Positions 34,951 through 43,415 are shown, counted from the first letter of the stretch. The stretch is DNA of 64,000 bases from Bacillus cabrialesii (GCF_004124315.2 NZ_CP096889.1:1471001-1535000); one strand, 5' to 3'. The notes: a model not told the origin generated them from the letters alone. Made by a program: numbers and translations.

Positions 34951-36243
34951 TTATACAGATTTTGCTTTCTTTTTCGGCAGCTCTTGAAAAGCTTCCTGAA
35001 CATTCACTTCCGCAGCCTGTGCACTGTACTTTGGCAGTGCAACAAAATAAAAAATAAAAACAAGCAGAATGATTACGGCCATACCGTAATAAAGATAATC
35101 AATATTTGAAACGAACTTAGGGAATAACAGCGCAACTAAGCCGAGTGTCAAAGACTGTGCAAACATCATAAAAGGGTCCTGCAAGCCGCTTACACGTCCC
35201 ATCAGCTTTGGATGAACAATCTTTGGCATCCACCCACCGATTGCAATGTTAATCGGTCCGATGCACATTCCCAGGGTAAAAGCTGCCGCGTAATACACCC
35301 ATAAAACATTCGTGTAGCCGAGGACGAAAATCAGCAAGCCGGCAACGAAAATCGGTATCGACATTAAAAAGTGCGGCTTCACTTTTTTAGAGATGACCGT
35401 GCCGATAACACTTCCAGCCAGCAGCCCAAACCCGAGTGCAATCGTAAATACAGATGTATGCCACTCATAACGGTCAGGCGCCAATCCGTATTTCATTGTA
35501 AACATCGGCAATACGGCGAATCCTCCATTGACAAATCCAAAAATAAAGAAACCGAAAATAAGAGATGCCAGCAGTTTGTTTTTTAAAATATAGAGAATGC
35601 CTTCTCTAAAATCATTTATTGAATCTTTAACAGAAGCTTTTCTCCAGCTGAATGCACCGTTTGGCTGTCGGGCTTCTTTCGGAATCCGGCAGCTGCGGAT
35701 CAGCAGCCCGGAAATGATAAAGCTGACAAAATCAAGAATAATGGCGCCTTCAATACCGATTGTGTTGTACATGAAAGCGCCTATTCCGACTCCGAACACC
35801 ATAAAAATACTAAAAAGCATCTGGTTAAGCCCCGCCGCTTTCGCATAGTGCTCCTTGGGCAGAATGGCTTGTACCAAACTGTTTTCTGCTGGAAAGAAAA
35901 ACTTCGTCACAGCGCTTCTGATAAATAAAATACAGAAAACAAGAGGAATATTGCCGGTAAATAAAGTGAAAAAAAGAACGACAGTCAGGCCTGCTCTGAT
36001 CCAATCACAGTTTTCCGCTACCTTTTTTCTGTCAAACCGGTCCGCGACGACTCCCACGATCAGAAATACAAATATGGTTGGAAGAGAATACATCAGCTCC
36101 GCCAAGGTCGTATATGAAGGCTGGCTGCTGAATCGGTCCAGCAAGAAAAAAGCAAATGCCATGTTGCCTACTGTCGTGCCCATTTGAGAAGCGAGTGCTG
36201 CGAAAAATAAACGAACAAAATTACGATTTTTAAATATATCCAT
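34951..36243 (-). CDS. ykuC: YkuC, MFS transporter
   Basis: 430 residues with 12 predicted membrane helices and a charged C-terminal tail. The loop 2-3 motif VVADRFDRKKVAENC is the MFS signature (GxxxDRFGRR-like). It resembles macrolide/drug efflux transporters of the MefA group. The substrate is not known. ATG at 36243 follows TAAGGAGCG. Monocistronic. Confidence 0.9.
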   Translation of the reverse strand: MDIFKNRNFVRLFFAALASQMGTTVGNMAFAFFLLDRFSSQPSYTTLAELMYSLPTIFVFLIVGVVADRFDRKKVAENCDWIRAGLTVVLFFTLFTGNIPLVFCILFIRSAVTKFFFPAENSLVQAILPKEHYAKAAGLNQMLFSIFMVFGVGIGAFMYNTIGIEGAIILDFVSFIISGLLIRSCRIPKEARQPNGAFSWRKASVKDSINDFREGILYILKNKLLASLIFGFFIFGFVNGGFAVLPMFTMKYGLAPDRYEWHTSVFTIALGFGLLAGSVIGTVISKKVKPHFLMSIPIFVAGLLIFVLGYTNVLWVYYAAAFTLGMCIGPINIAIGGWMPKIVHPKLMGRVSGLQDPFMMFAQSLTLGLVALLFPKFVSNIDYLYYGMAVIILLVFIFYFVALPKYSAQAAEVNVQEAFQELPKKKAKSV

Positions 36244-36318
36244 AAAAACGCTCCTTACCCTAAAGGTCCCACTTTATCATATTATAAACCGCTTGTTTTT
36301 GAAACAAATAAGAAAACT

Positions 36319-36822
36319 TTACCGGTTAATGGTGACTCTTGTTCCGTTTGGCACAATTGAAGCGAGTTCTATTACATCTTTGTTATGCATGCGGATGCAG
36401 CCTTTAGAAACAGCCTTGCCAATTGAAGAAGGATTATTCGTTCCGTGTATTCCGTAGTGCTGCTTTGAAAGGCTTAGCCAATATGCGCCAAATGGGCCGC
36501 CGGGATTGCGCTGGCGGTTAATAATGTAAAACTCGCCAGTGGGCGTTTGCGTCAGTATTTTACCAACGGCGATGGGATAGGTTTTCATTACCCGATTATT
36601 TTGGAACAGCGTAAGCGTCTTCGCTCCGATTGAGACTGCAATATGATACGGAATTGTATTGGGGTCCGGCAGACCGGTTATGACAATGCGCTGTCCCACA
36701 ATGATCCCTGCCTGCAGTGACGGATTAGCCTGGAGTAATGCAGCCGTGCTGATTCTGAAATCAGCCGCGATGCTGTTCAGTGTATCACCTTGCTTCACCT
36801 GGTACGTAAGCAGTTTCCTCAT
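36319..36822 (-). CDS. ykuD: YkuD, L,D-transpeptidase
   Basis: About 167 residues. N-terminal LysM domain (YQVKQGDTLNSIAADF to VGQRIVI), then the YkuD catalytic domain with HGTN and the signature SKGCIRMHNKD containing the active Cys. It makes 3-3 peptidoglycan cross-links; spore-associated in B. subtilis. The start is ambiguous: ATG 36822 (MRKLLTY) abuts GAAAGG, while a CTG three codons later would fit the GATGAGG site better. No signal peptide is present, as in the family prototype. Confidence 0.93.
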   Translation of the reverse strand: MRKLLTYQVKQGDTLNSIAADFRISTAALLQANPSLQAGIIVGQRIVITGLPDPNTIPYHIAVSIGAKTLTLFQNNRVMKTYPIAVGKILTQTPTGEFYIINRQRNPGGPFGAYWLSLSKQHYGIHGTNNPSSIGKAVSKGCIRMHNKDVIELASIVPNGTRVTINR

Positions 36823-36870
36823 CCTTTCTTTTTTACATATAAGTATTGATGAGGAACCCATCCTGCTACA

Positions 36871-37731
36871 TTAATTTTTGCTTTTTAAGGTAAAGACTGT
36901 GATTTCTGGCTTGGCTAGAAACCGCAAAGGCAGTCTGGTCATCCCGAGGCCGCGGTTTACGTAAATATGAGTGCTGCCTGCTTGATACATTCCTTCTGTA
37001 TAGACCTTTCCATACGGAGGCGTAATAATCGGTCCGTAAAAAGGCAGCTGAATCTGGCCGCCGTGTGTATGGCCGGAAAGCTGAAGATTCACCGGATACC
37101 CTGTTGTTTTCAAGGCAGCATCAGGCTCATGGACAAGCAGAATGGAAAACAGCCTGTCGCTTAGCCGTGAAAGTGTGCCTTCATAATCTGGGTTTCCGAG
37201 CATTAAGTCATCAAGCGAAGCAATCTCGATTTCGCTGCCATCTGCGAGCGACAATGTTTGATAGCCATTACGGTACACCGTAAAACCGCCGGCCGTCATC
37301 AGACTTTTGTAAACGGCAGTTCCATAGCCTCCATGATCATGATTGCCGTATATACAAAGCTTGCCAAAGGGAGCATTCAGTTTTCTTAATAATGGAATGA
37401 CTGCCTGGTGGTCTTGATACGTATCAGGATCATCGATAATATCACCGGTAAAAACAATCAGATCAGGTGTAAATTCATTAATTGTCATGATGACAGTTTT
37501 AAAATCTTCAAGAGTAAAATAATCACTCAAGTGTGTATCACTAAACTGCACGATTTTAAACCCGTCAAATCCGTGCGGAATGAGAGAGCTTTTGATTGTG
37601 TGTTCGGTTGTCTCGATCATATGCGGCTCCAGATATCTGGCATAGCCGTATCCGCCGCCGGCCGCTATAGCACCGGCAGCAAGAGCCCCAAACGTTCCTT
37701 TTAGAAATTGCCTTCTGGACATCTTTTTCAT
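36871..37731 (-). CDS. ykuE: YkuE, Tat-exported cell-wall metallophosphoesterase
   Basis: 286 residues. Twin-arginine signal SRRQFLKG (residues 5-12) plus an Ala/Gly core, then a calcineurin-like phosphoesterase with FSDTHL, FTGDIID, GNHD and SGHTHGGQ metal motifs. In B. subtilis YkuE is exported by TatAyCy and sits in the cell wall; the substrate is unknown. ATG at 37731 follows AAGGTTGG. Divergent from fadH. Confidence 0.93.
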   Translation of the reverse strand: MKKMSRRQFLKGTFGALAAGAIAAGGGYGYARYLEPHMIETTEHTIKSSLIPHGFDGFKIVQFSDTHLSDYFTLEDFKTVIMTINEFTPDLIVFTGDIIDDPDTYQDHQAVIPLLRKLNAPFGKLCIYGNHDHGGYGTAVYKSLMTAGGFTVYRNGYQTLSLADGSEIEIASLDDLMLGNPDYEGTLSRLSDRLFSILLVHEPDAALKTTGYPVNLQLSGHTHGGQIQLPFYGPIITPPYGKVYTEGMYQAGSTHIYVNRGLGMTRLPLRFLAKPEITVFTLKSKN

Positions 37732-37790
37732 TTCAAACCAACCTTTAATAGAGTTTTTCTATTATATCATCTGTATCTTGAAAAAATCTC

Positions 37791-37810
37791 ATGTCAGCAT
37801 GTACTGACAT
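37791..37810. other. Inverted repeat in the ykuE-fadH divergent region
   Basis: ATGTCAG-CATGTA-CTGACAT has perfect 7-base arms and a symmetric centre, an operator-like form. The right arm supplies a possible -35 (CTGACA) for fadH. No known regulator site recognised. Confidence 0.55.
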
Positions 37811-37856
37811 AAGCAGGCATATAATGATAGAATAATATTGAATGAATACTCATTCA
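37804..37856 (+). promoter_or_regulatory. fadH promoter and FadR operator
   Basis: -35 CTGACA (37804-37809), 18 bases, -10 TAGAAT (37828-37833). TGAATGAATACTCATTCA (37839-37856) matches the B. subtilis FadR consensus TGAATGAMTANTCATTCA. FadR would block the start region until long-chain acyl-CoA releases it. Confidence 0.88.
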
Positions 37857-37870
37857 TAGGAGGGGGAAAT

Positions 37871-38635
37871 ATGGGAAAAAAAGCGGTTGTCATTACCGGC
37901 GGGTCAAGCGGCATGGGAAAAGCAATGGCAAAAAAACAGGCTGAAACAGGCTGGTACGTCATGGTGACAGGGAGGAACCAGGAAGCACTTGAGGAAACAA
38001 AAAGAGAAATTGAGACCTTTGAGGGGCAGGTTGCCTGTTTTCAAATGGATGTCCGTTCAGATTCCGCCGCTTCAGACATGATTTCAGAAACGATAAAAGC
38101 CTTTGGGCGGCTCGATGCGCTGATTAACAACGCGGCCGGAAATTTTATTTGCCCGGCAGAAAAACTGACGCCTAATGGATGGAAAGCCGTTATTGAGATT
38201 GTTTTAAACGGCACATTCTTTTGCAGCCAAGCCGCGGCAAAGCATTGGATCGAGCAGCAGCAGAAGGGCGTCATCTTAAATATGGCTGCGACATACGCTT
38301 GGGGAGCGGGCGCAGGAGTCGTTCATTCCGCTGCAGCCAAAGCAGGGGTATTGTCACTGACAAGAACGCTGGCCGTTGAGTGGGGAAGCCAATATGGAAT
38401 CCGCACAAATGCGATCGCCCCCGGCCCGATTGAACGAACAGGAGGCGCGGAGAAGCTTTTTGAATCGGAAAAAGCGAAGGCCCGCACAATGAACAGCGTC
38501 CCTCTCGGCCGGCTGGGCACACCGGAGGAAATCGCCGCTTTGGCAGCATTTTTACTTTCTGACGAAGCATCCTATATAAACGGGGATTGTATCACAATGG
38601 ATGGGGGGCAATGGCTGAATCCTTATCCGTTTTAA
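37871..38635 (+). CDS. fadH: FadH (YkuF), probable 2,4-dienoyl-CoA reductase
   Basis: 254-residue short-chain dehydrogenase. NADP-binding TGGSSGMGKA (about residues 9-18), NNAAGNF, and the active-site region are present; the usual YxxxK is replaced by a Ser-Lys pairing (VVHSAAAKAG), as in dienoyl-CoA reductases. Acts on unsaturated fatty acids in beta-oxidation. ATG follows AGGAGGGGG. FadR operator upstream. In strain 168, as I recall, ykuG and ykuH lie next; here ykuI follows after 63 bases. Confidence 0.9.
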   Translation: MGKKAVVITGGSSGMGKAMAKKQAETGWYVMVTGRNQEALEETKREIETFEGQVACFQMDVRSDSAASDMISETIKAFGRLDALINNAAGNFICPAEKLTPNGWKAVIEIVLNGTFFCSQAAAKHWIEQQQKGVILNMAATYAWGAGAGVVHSAAAKAGVLSLTRTLAVEWGSQYGIRTNAIAPGPIERTGGAEKLFESEKAKARTMNSVPLGRLGTPEEIAALAAFLLSDEASYINGDCITMDGGQWLNPYPF

Positions 38636-38698
38636 AGAATACTAATCTTTGGATTCAATGTGGTATAATCAGACAAAGATAGAGAAGCAGGTGATAAC

Positions 38699-39922
38699 AT
38701 GTTGGATCCACTTGATATTTTAACGAACATTGATGATGTCCTTCCATATTACCAGGCGATTTTCAGTGCTGAGGAACAGAAAATTGTCGGATATGAGGTG
38801 CTTGGACGTATTTTGGCAGATTCAGAAATTCAAAGCCTCGGACCCTTCTTTTTAGACGCGGGGATACCCGAAGAATATAAACTAGAGGTTGATAACAGAA
38901 TTATCCGCCAGGCTCTTGACCGTTTTTTAGAGGCCGATTCTGATCTGCTGATTTTTATGAATCAGGATGCCAATCTGCTGATGCTTGATCATGGCGAAAG
39001 CTTTCTGGAGCTTCTAAAAGAATATGAAGCAAAAGGAATCGAACTCCATCGGTTTGTGCTTGAAATTACGGAGCACACTTTTGAAGGGGATATTGAGCAG
39101 CTCTACCATATGCTTGCCTACTATCGTACATACGGAATAAAAATTGCAGTTGATAACATCGGAAAAGAAAGCAGCAACTTGGACAGAATCGCACTGCTCT
39201 CGCCAGATCTGTTAAAAATCGATTTGCAGGCGCTGAAAGTGTCACAGCCGTCACCGTCATACGAGCATGTGCTACACAGCATATCTTTATTGGCGAGAAA
39301 AATCGGGGCGGCCTTGCTGTATGAAGACATCGAGGCAAACTTCCAGCTTCAGTACGCTTGGAGAAACGGTGGCCGCTATTTTCAAGGCTATTACTTGGTG
39401 TCTCCGTCTGAAACGTTTCTAGAGAGAGATGTATTGAAACACAGGCTTAAAACTGAATTTCACCAATTTATCACACATGAGAAAAAGAAGCTTGAAACCG
39501 TCTATGAGCACTCTGAACAGTTTTACAAACGAGTCCATCAGGCTGTGACATCTTTGAGAAAAAACAGTCTGTCTTCTGATGATGACTTTATTAAAAAGCT
39601 GGCGGAAGAGCTGACAGATTGCAGCTTTAGAATTTACATGTGTGATGAGGAAGGCGATCAGCTGACGGGAAATGTGTTTAAACAAGATGGGGAATGGATT
39701 TACCAGCCGGAATACGCGGAAAAGAATTGGAGCTGGCGCCCTTATTTTCTGGAGAACATTATGAGAATGAGAAATCTCAGAAAAGGATTTTTCAGTGATT
39801 TGTACAGTGATTTGGAAACAGGTGAAATGATCAGAACGTTTTCGTATCCGATGGAGGACCAAATGTATTTATTTATAGACTTGCCTTATTCTTATTTATA
39901 TGAGCAGGATGGACTGATTTAA
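38699..39922 (+). CDS. ykuI: YkuI, EAL-domain c-di-GMP-binding protein
   Basis: 407 residues. N-terminal EAL domain (about 1-250) with the signature as EVL (YEVLGR) and DNIGKESS where active enzymes have DDFG. The C-terminal YkuI_C domain is PAS-like (about 265-400). The B. subtilis protein binds c-di-GMP without clear hydrolysis and is regarded as a receptor, linked to an unknown exopolysaccharide. ATG follows AGCAGGTG. Ends in a GNRA-loop terminator before fsrA. Confidence 0.92.
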   Translation: MLDPLDILTNIDDVLPYYQAIFSAEEQKIVGYEVLGRILADSEIQSLGPFFLDAGIPEEYKLEVDNRIIRQALDRFLEADSDLLIFMNQDANLLMLDHGESFLELLKEYEAKGIELHRFVLEITEHTFEGDIEQLYHMLAYYRTYGIKIAVDNIGKESSNLDRIALLSPDLLKIDLQALKVSQPSPSYEHVLHSISLLARKIGAALLYEDIEANFQLQYAWRNGGRYFQGYYLVSPSETFLERDVLKHRLKTEFHQFITHEKKKLETVYEHSEQFYKRVHQAVTSLRKNSLSSDDDFIKKLAEELTDCSFRIYMCDEEGDQLTGNVFKQDGEWIYQPEYAEKNWSWRPYFLENIMRMRNLRKGFFSDLYSDLETGEMIRTFSYPMEDQMYLFIDLPYSYLYEQDGLI

Positions 39923-39947
39923 GCGGCTGAAAGGCCGTTTTTTTTAT
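39922..39947 (+). terminator. Terminator of ykuI
   Basis: GCGGCT-GAAA-GGCCGT hairpin then eight T. Confidence 0.85.
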
Positions 39948-39973
39948 GAATTGAAAAAAATATCAAAAAACAT

Positions 39974-40002
39974 TTGACATTGATACTGAGAATCATTATC
40001 AT
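39974..40002 (+). promoter_or_regulatory. fsrA promoter with Fur box
   Basis: -35 TTGACA (39974-39979), 17 bases, -10 TATCAT (39997-40002). The Fur box TGAGAATCATTATCA (39987-40001, one mismatch) covers the spacer and -10, so iron-loaded Fur would block transcription. Confidence 0.85.
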
Positions 40003-40009
40003 TTAATTA

Positions 40010-40094
40010 TAGAGAGAAGCTACTCTCTGTTCCCCAACCCCTCTATCAGATCAAGATCCGAAAAAACTTGGCGCTACCCCCGCCAAGTTTTTTT
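40010..40094 (+). ncRNA. fsrA: FsrA, Fur-regulated iron-sparing small RNA
   Basis: About 85 bases from the predicted start to the end of a T-run. It contains the C-rich unpaired stretches CCCCAACCCCTC and CTACCCCCG and a GAGAG...CTCTC 5' hairpin, and ends in the terminator AACTTGGCG...CGCCAAGTTTTTTT. The location between ykuI and ykuJ and the C-rich loops match B. subtilis FsrA, which pairs with ribosome sites of iron-rich enzymes (such as sdhC and citB) to lower their synthesis under iron starvation. Confidence 0.92.
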
Positions 40095-40605
40095 ATTTGC
40101 CAAAGCATAAGACAATCCAATGAAACCATAAACCTTTTAATGGAAAATGTTGAACGCTGGGAGGAACATAAATGTTCTTTCAGCACCAGAACCCCCTGGT
40201 TTAATGCGGCAGCGGGGTGCAAGTGCTGTTAGACGGCAAATGCGGTGTGGTGTCCATTACATATTTCCGAAGCAACAAATCGTTTTACGGTCTCGTATCC
40301 AGTATGGCTGCTGAGGAGTATGGCATGTGGAGTTTCACCAGAAATCTTAAAAAGAAGTTATTGATGAAAGTGCAAAAAGGCTTCTTAATGCTGCAGCCCT
40401 ATTAAAAAAATCGTAATTGTGTGCATGACTTTCAAAAAAAGCTTTAAACTAAAGAAAAATCGTTTTTTCACTTTTTTTCTTTTCTTAAATTCAGCAGTGA
40501 AAATGCCATCCTGTCCGACTTTATGGTATGATGCTCAATAGAACTTGTATTATAATAAATACTTGTTGATTTGAAGTTGCTTTTTGAAAGGAGTCTTTTT
40601 TTAGA
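40095..40605 (+). other. 510-base stretch without a clear intact gene
   Basis: Between fsrA and ykuJ. A strong site GGGAGGAA at 40159-40167 precedes a 10-codon ORF (ATG 40171, MFFQHQNPLV, stop 40201-40203). A 62-codon frame follows at 40217-40405 with no site; its 3' part in another frame reads KEVIDESAKRLLNAAALLKK, so it looks like a frameshifted gene fragment. The rest is AT-rich with TATGAT and TATAAT hexamers near 40527 and 40552 that may drive ykuJ. Confidence 0.4.
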
Positions 40606-40845
40606 ATGTCACAATTAATGGGTATCATCACACGGCTGCAAAGTCTGCAAGAAACGGCGGAAGCGGCTAACGAGCCAATGCAGCGTTATTTCGAAGTAAA
40701 TGGTGAGAAAATATGCAGTGTTAAATATTTCGAAAAAAATCAAACGTTTGAACTGACGGTTTTCCAAAAAGGTGAAAAACCTAACACATATCCGTTTGAT
40801 AATATCGACATGGTTTCCATCGAAATCTTTGAACTTCTTCAGTAA
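40606..40845 (+). CDS. ykuJ: YkuJ, small conserved protein
   Basis: 79 residues, ATG after GAAAGGAGT. A small soluble protein with a predicted helix then a beta-sheet (YFEVNGEKICSVKYFEKNQTFELTVFQKGE), of the YkuJ family. Function unknown. First of a ykuJ-ykuK-abbA-ykuL stretch on the same strand; ykuK follows after 110 bases. Confidence 0.88.
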   Translation: MSQLMGIITRLQSLQETAEAANEPMQRYFEVNGEKICSVKYFEKNQTFELTVFQKGEKPNTYPFDNIDMVSIEIFELLQ

Positions 40846-40955
40846 GATTCCTGAAATGTGGGGAACAAGCTTCCGCTTCTGCAAAAAGTAATCGAAATAA
40901 ACGATAAGGAACATACTTGTTTCATGGTTGTAAATCCTTGAAAAGGAGTGTCGTT

Positions 40956-41474
40956 ATGGCTGATTCTTTTCTGTTTTATAATCTTTCAGAAGCACAGATG
41001 ACCTTTCAAGACGTAATGGAACGGCTTAAAGCCTTTGTTCGAAAGGATCCCCGTTCTTCCTATGTGTTATCGATCGGTACCGATTCACAGGTCTACCGCG
41101 ATTACACAAAGTTTATTACCGCATTGCATTTGCATCGTACAGGCAAGGGAGCTTGGGGCTGTTTGAAAAATCATACAGTCGACAGACCCATACATAGCCT
41201 TCGGGAGAAGATTTCGTTAGAAACGGCGTACAGCCAAGAAACGGCCGCTCATATTCTTGATGGACACTTAATGGATATTACCGATCTGCTCCTGCCTTTT
41301 ACCGGTGAGGGGGCGGATCTTACCTTTGAAGTTCACTTGGATATTGGGAAAAAAGGGCTGACAAAAGATCTGATTCAAGAAATGACAGGACGCATCACTT
41401 CCATGGGGATTGAGGCGAAAATAAAACCAGATTCATACACTGCCTTCAGCTATGCAAATCGTTTCACAAAATAA
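40956..41474 (+). CDS. ykuK: YkuK, RNase H-like fold protein
   Basis: 172 residues. Starts at ATG 40956 behind AAAAGGAGTG; an in-frame TTG at 40917 lacks a site. The first strand carries SYVLSIGTDSQVY with an Asp, typical of the DUF458/RNase H-like family; the activity is unproven. Close to ykuJ and before abbA. The function remains unknown. Confidence 0.87.
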   Translation: MADSFLFYNLSEAQMTFQDVMERLKAFVRKDPRSSYVLSIGTDSQVYRDYTKFITALHLHRTGKGAWGCLKNHTVDRPIHSLREKISLETAYSQETAAHILDGHLMDITDLLLPFTGEGADLTFEVHLDIGKKGLTKDLIQEMTGRITSMGIEAKIKPDSYTAFSYANRFTK

Positions 41475-41498
41475 TTCCGGCTGAAAAGCCAAGGGAAA

Positions 41499-41542
41499 TG
41501 TCGAATTATGCGGTTGACGTTTGTTTTCTGATTACTTATTCT
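41499..41542 (+). promoter_or_regulatory. abbA promoter with Spo0A box
   Basis: TGTCGAA (41499-41505), the core 0A box, lies 8 bases upstream of -35 TTGACG (41514-41519); a 17-base spacer leads to -10 TATTCT (41537-41542). abbA is known to be activated by Spo0A-P, consistent with this layout. Confidence 0.75.
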
Positions 41543-41607
41543 AGCGGTAGAGCTGAAAGTAAGTTGTCTTGCTTTCAGAGGTATTCAGTATAAAACAGGG
41601 GGCCTGA

Positions 41608-41805
41608 TTGCGAATGAGTCTTATCGGTGAACGATTTACAGAAGAAGAACAAAAACTTCTGCTGAATATCCTGATCAACCATGAATATGCCATCGAGCTA
41701 TTAAGCAGTGAGATCAACGATATAGAGACAGGAACCAAAAACGTTGACGGAACCACCTACAAAAAACTTGTAACGCTTTACGACCGATTTCGATTTGAAA
41801 ATTAA
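41608..41805 (+). CDS. abbA: AbbA, anti-repressor of AbrB
   Basis: 65 residues from TTG, 5 bases after AGGGGG. A small helical acidic protein (FTEEEQKLLLNILINHEYAIELLSSEINDIETG). AbbA mimics DNA and binds AbrB, relieving repression of transition-state genes as Spo0A-P rises. It also acts on AbrB targets such as rok-type regulators. Own Spo0A-controlled promoter; terminator follows. Confidence 0.95.
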   Translation: MRMSLIGERFTEEEQKLLLNILINHEYAIELLSSEINDIETGTKNVDGTTYKKLVTLYDRFRFEN

Positions 41806-41822
41806 TGGAACACCCTATAATT

Positions 41823-41849
41823 GATACTCACACAAAGAGTATCTTTTTT
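41823..41849 (+). terminator. Terminator of abbA
   Basis: GATACTC and GAGTATC arms then T-run. Confidence 0.85.
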
Positions 41850-41943
41850 ATTGAAAGGAAACTTTTCGACAAATACTGATAAAGTTTATATTATTGTAAT
41901 ATAGGGAATGTAATGTTGATGAAAATGAAAAGGGGTCGAAAAC

Positions 41944-42387
41944 ATGATAAGCTTACAATCAGACCAGCTTCTTGAGGCAACAGTCGGACAATTTATGATT
42001 GAGGCGGACAAAGTAGCGCACGTTCAAGTCGGCAACAACCTTGAGCACGCATTATTGGTGCTGACAAAAACCGGTTACACAGCCATCCCGGTTCTTGATC
42101 CTTCCTATCGTTTACATGGTTTGATCGGCACAAATATGATCATGAACAGCATTTTCGGGCTTGAACGAATTGAGTTTGAAAAGCTTGACCAAATTACTGT
42201 TCAGGAAGTCATGCTGACCGATATTCCGCGCCTTCATATAAATGATCCGATTATGAAAGGATTTGGCATGGTCATTAATAACGGTTTTGTCTGTGTTGAA
42301 AATGATGAGCAAGTGTTTGAAGGGATTTTTACAAGAAGAGTGGTTTTAAAGGAATTGAATAAGCATATACGCTCATTGAATAAGTAG
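41944..42387 (+). CDS. darB: DarB (YkuL), CBS-domain c-di-AMP receptor
   Basis: 147 residues comprising two CBS motifs (about 15-70 and 80-140). Homologous to the B. subtilis c-di-AMP-binding protein DarB, which in its ligand-free state stimulates Rel (ppGpp synthesis) and pyruvate carboxylase, tying potassium status to metabolism. ATG follows AAAAGGGG. Monocistronic with a terminator. Confidence 0.93.
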   Translation: MISLQSDQLLEATVGQFMIEADKVAHVQVGNNLEHALLVLTKTGYTAIPVLDPSYRLHGLIGTNMIMNSIFGLERIEFEKLDQITVQEVMLTDIPRLHINDPIMKGFGMVINNGFVCVENDEQVFEGIFTRRVVLKELNKHIRSLNK

Positions 42388-42407
42388 GCTTTACGGCCTA
42401 TTTTTAT
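42384..42407 (+). terminator. Terminator of darB
   Basis: TAGGC-TTTAC-GGCCTA stem then T5. Confidence 0.75.
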
Positions 42408-42533
42408 TATATTGGCAGAGCAACAAAGAAAGCGCATACATAATTTAAACTAGATTAGGGCTTGAACCAGAAACGAAGAATTTATTAGAATGGGAGATAA
42501 GAAAAACTTATTGATTATAAAAAGGAGGACGAC

Positions 42534-43415
42534 ATGCAGCTTCAAGAGCTTCATATGCTCGTAGTTTTAGCTGAGGAGTTAAATATGAGAAAGGCGGCGG
42601 AACGGCTTTTTGTATCTCAGCCGGCTTTATCTCAGCGATTACAAACAATTGAAAAGGCGTGGGGCACAAAAATCTTTTTAAGATCCCAAAAAGGGTTAAC
42701 GGTAACGCCGGCCGGTGAGAAAATCATTCAGTTTGCGAATGATGTAACGTTAGAGCAAGAAAGAATAAGAGAAAATATTGATGAGCTTGAAGGTGAGATT
42801 CACGGCACATTGAAGCTTGCCGTCGCCTCTATAATCGGTCAGCATTGGCTCCCAAAAGTCCTGAAGACGTATGTGGAAAAGTATCCGAATGCAAAGGTCT
42901 CTCTCATTACCGGCTGGAGCAGCGAAATGCTGAAAAGCTTATATGAAGATCAGGTTCATATCGGAATTATAAGAGGAAATCCTGAATGGAAGGGCCGTAA
43001 AGACTACTTAATGACAGATCATCTGTATTTAGTGGACACTGAAATTTCCTGCATCGAAGATATCGCCCATACAGAACGGCCGTTTATCCAGTTTAAAAGC
43101 GACAGCACTTATTTTCAGGAAATTCAGCACTGGTGGCATCAAAAATTTAAAACGTCGCCAAAACAGACGATATTGGTTGATCAGATTGAAACGTGCAAAC
43201 AGATGGCGCTGCACGGAATCGGTTATGCCATTTTGCCGTCTGTTACTCTTCAGAATGAAGATAAAGTCAATAAAATGCCTTTATTAGACACGAAAGAGCA
43301 TCCGATTGGAAGGGATACATGGCTATTAGGCTATGAACCTGCCTTTGAGCTGAAGCAAGTTCAAGCTTTTGTTCAAGTGATAAAGGATATGCTTGATCAG
43401 GAAAATCCATTTTAA
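42534..43415 (+). CDS. ccpC: CcpC, LysR-type repressor of citrate-cycle genes
   Basis: 293 residues. N-terminal winged HTH (MRKAAERLFVSQPALSQRLQTIE, about 17-39) and a C-terminal effector domain. CcpC represses citZ and citB and is relieved by citrate; with fsrA, which also targets citB, this places two controls of aconitase in one region. ATG follows AAAAGGAGG. Monocistronic, terminator downstream. Confidence 0.92.
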   Translation: MQLQELHMLVVLAEELNMRKAAERLFVSQPALSQRLQTIEKAWGTKIFLRSQKGLTVTPAGEKIIQFANDVTLEQERIRENIDELEGEIHGTLKLAVASIIGQHWLPKVLKTYVEKYPNAKVSLITGWSSEMLKSLYEDQVHIGIIRGNPEWKGRKDYLMTDHLYLVDTEISCIEDIAHTERPFIQFKSDSTYFQEIQHWWHQKFKTSPKQTILVDQIETCKQMALHGIGYAILPSVTLQNEDKVNKMPLLDTKEHPIGRDTWLLGYEPAFELKQVQAFVQVIKDMLDQENPF

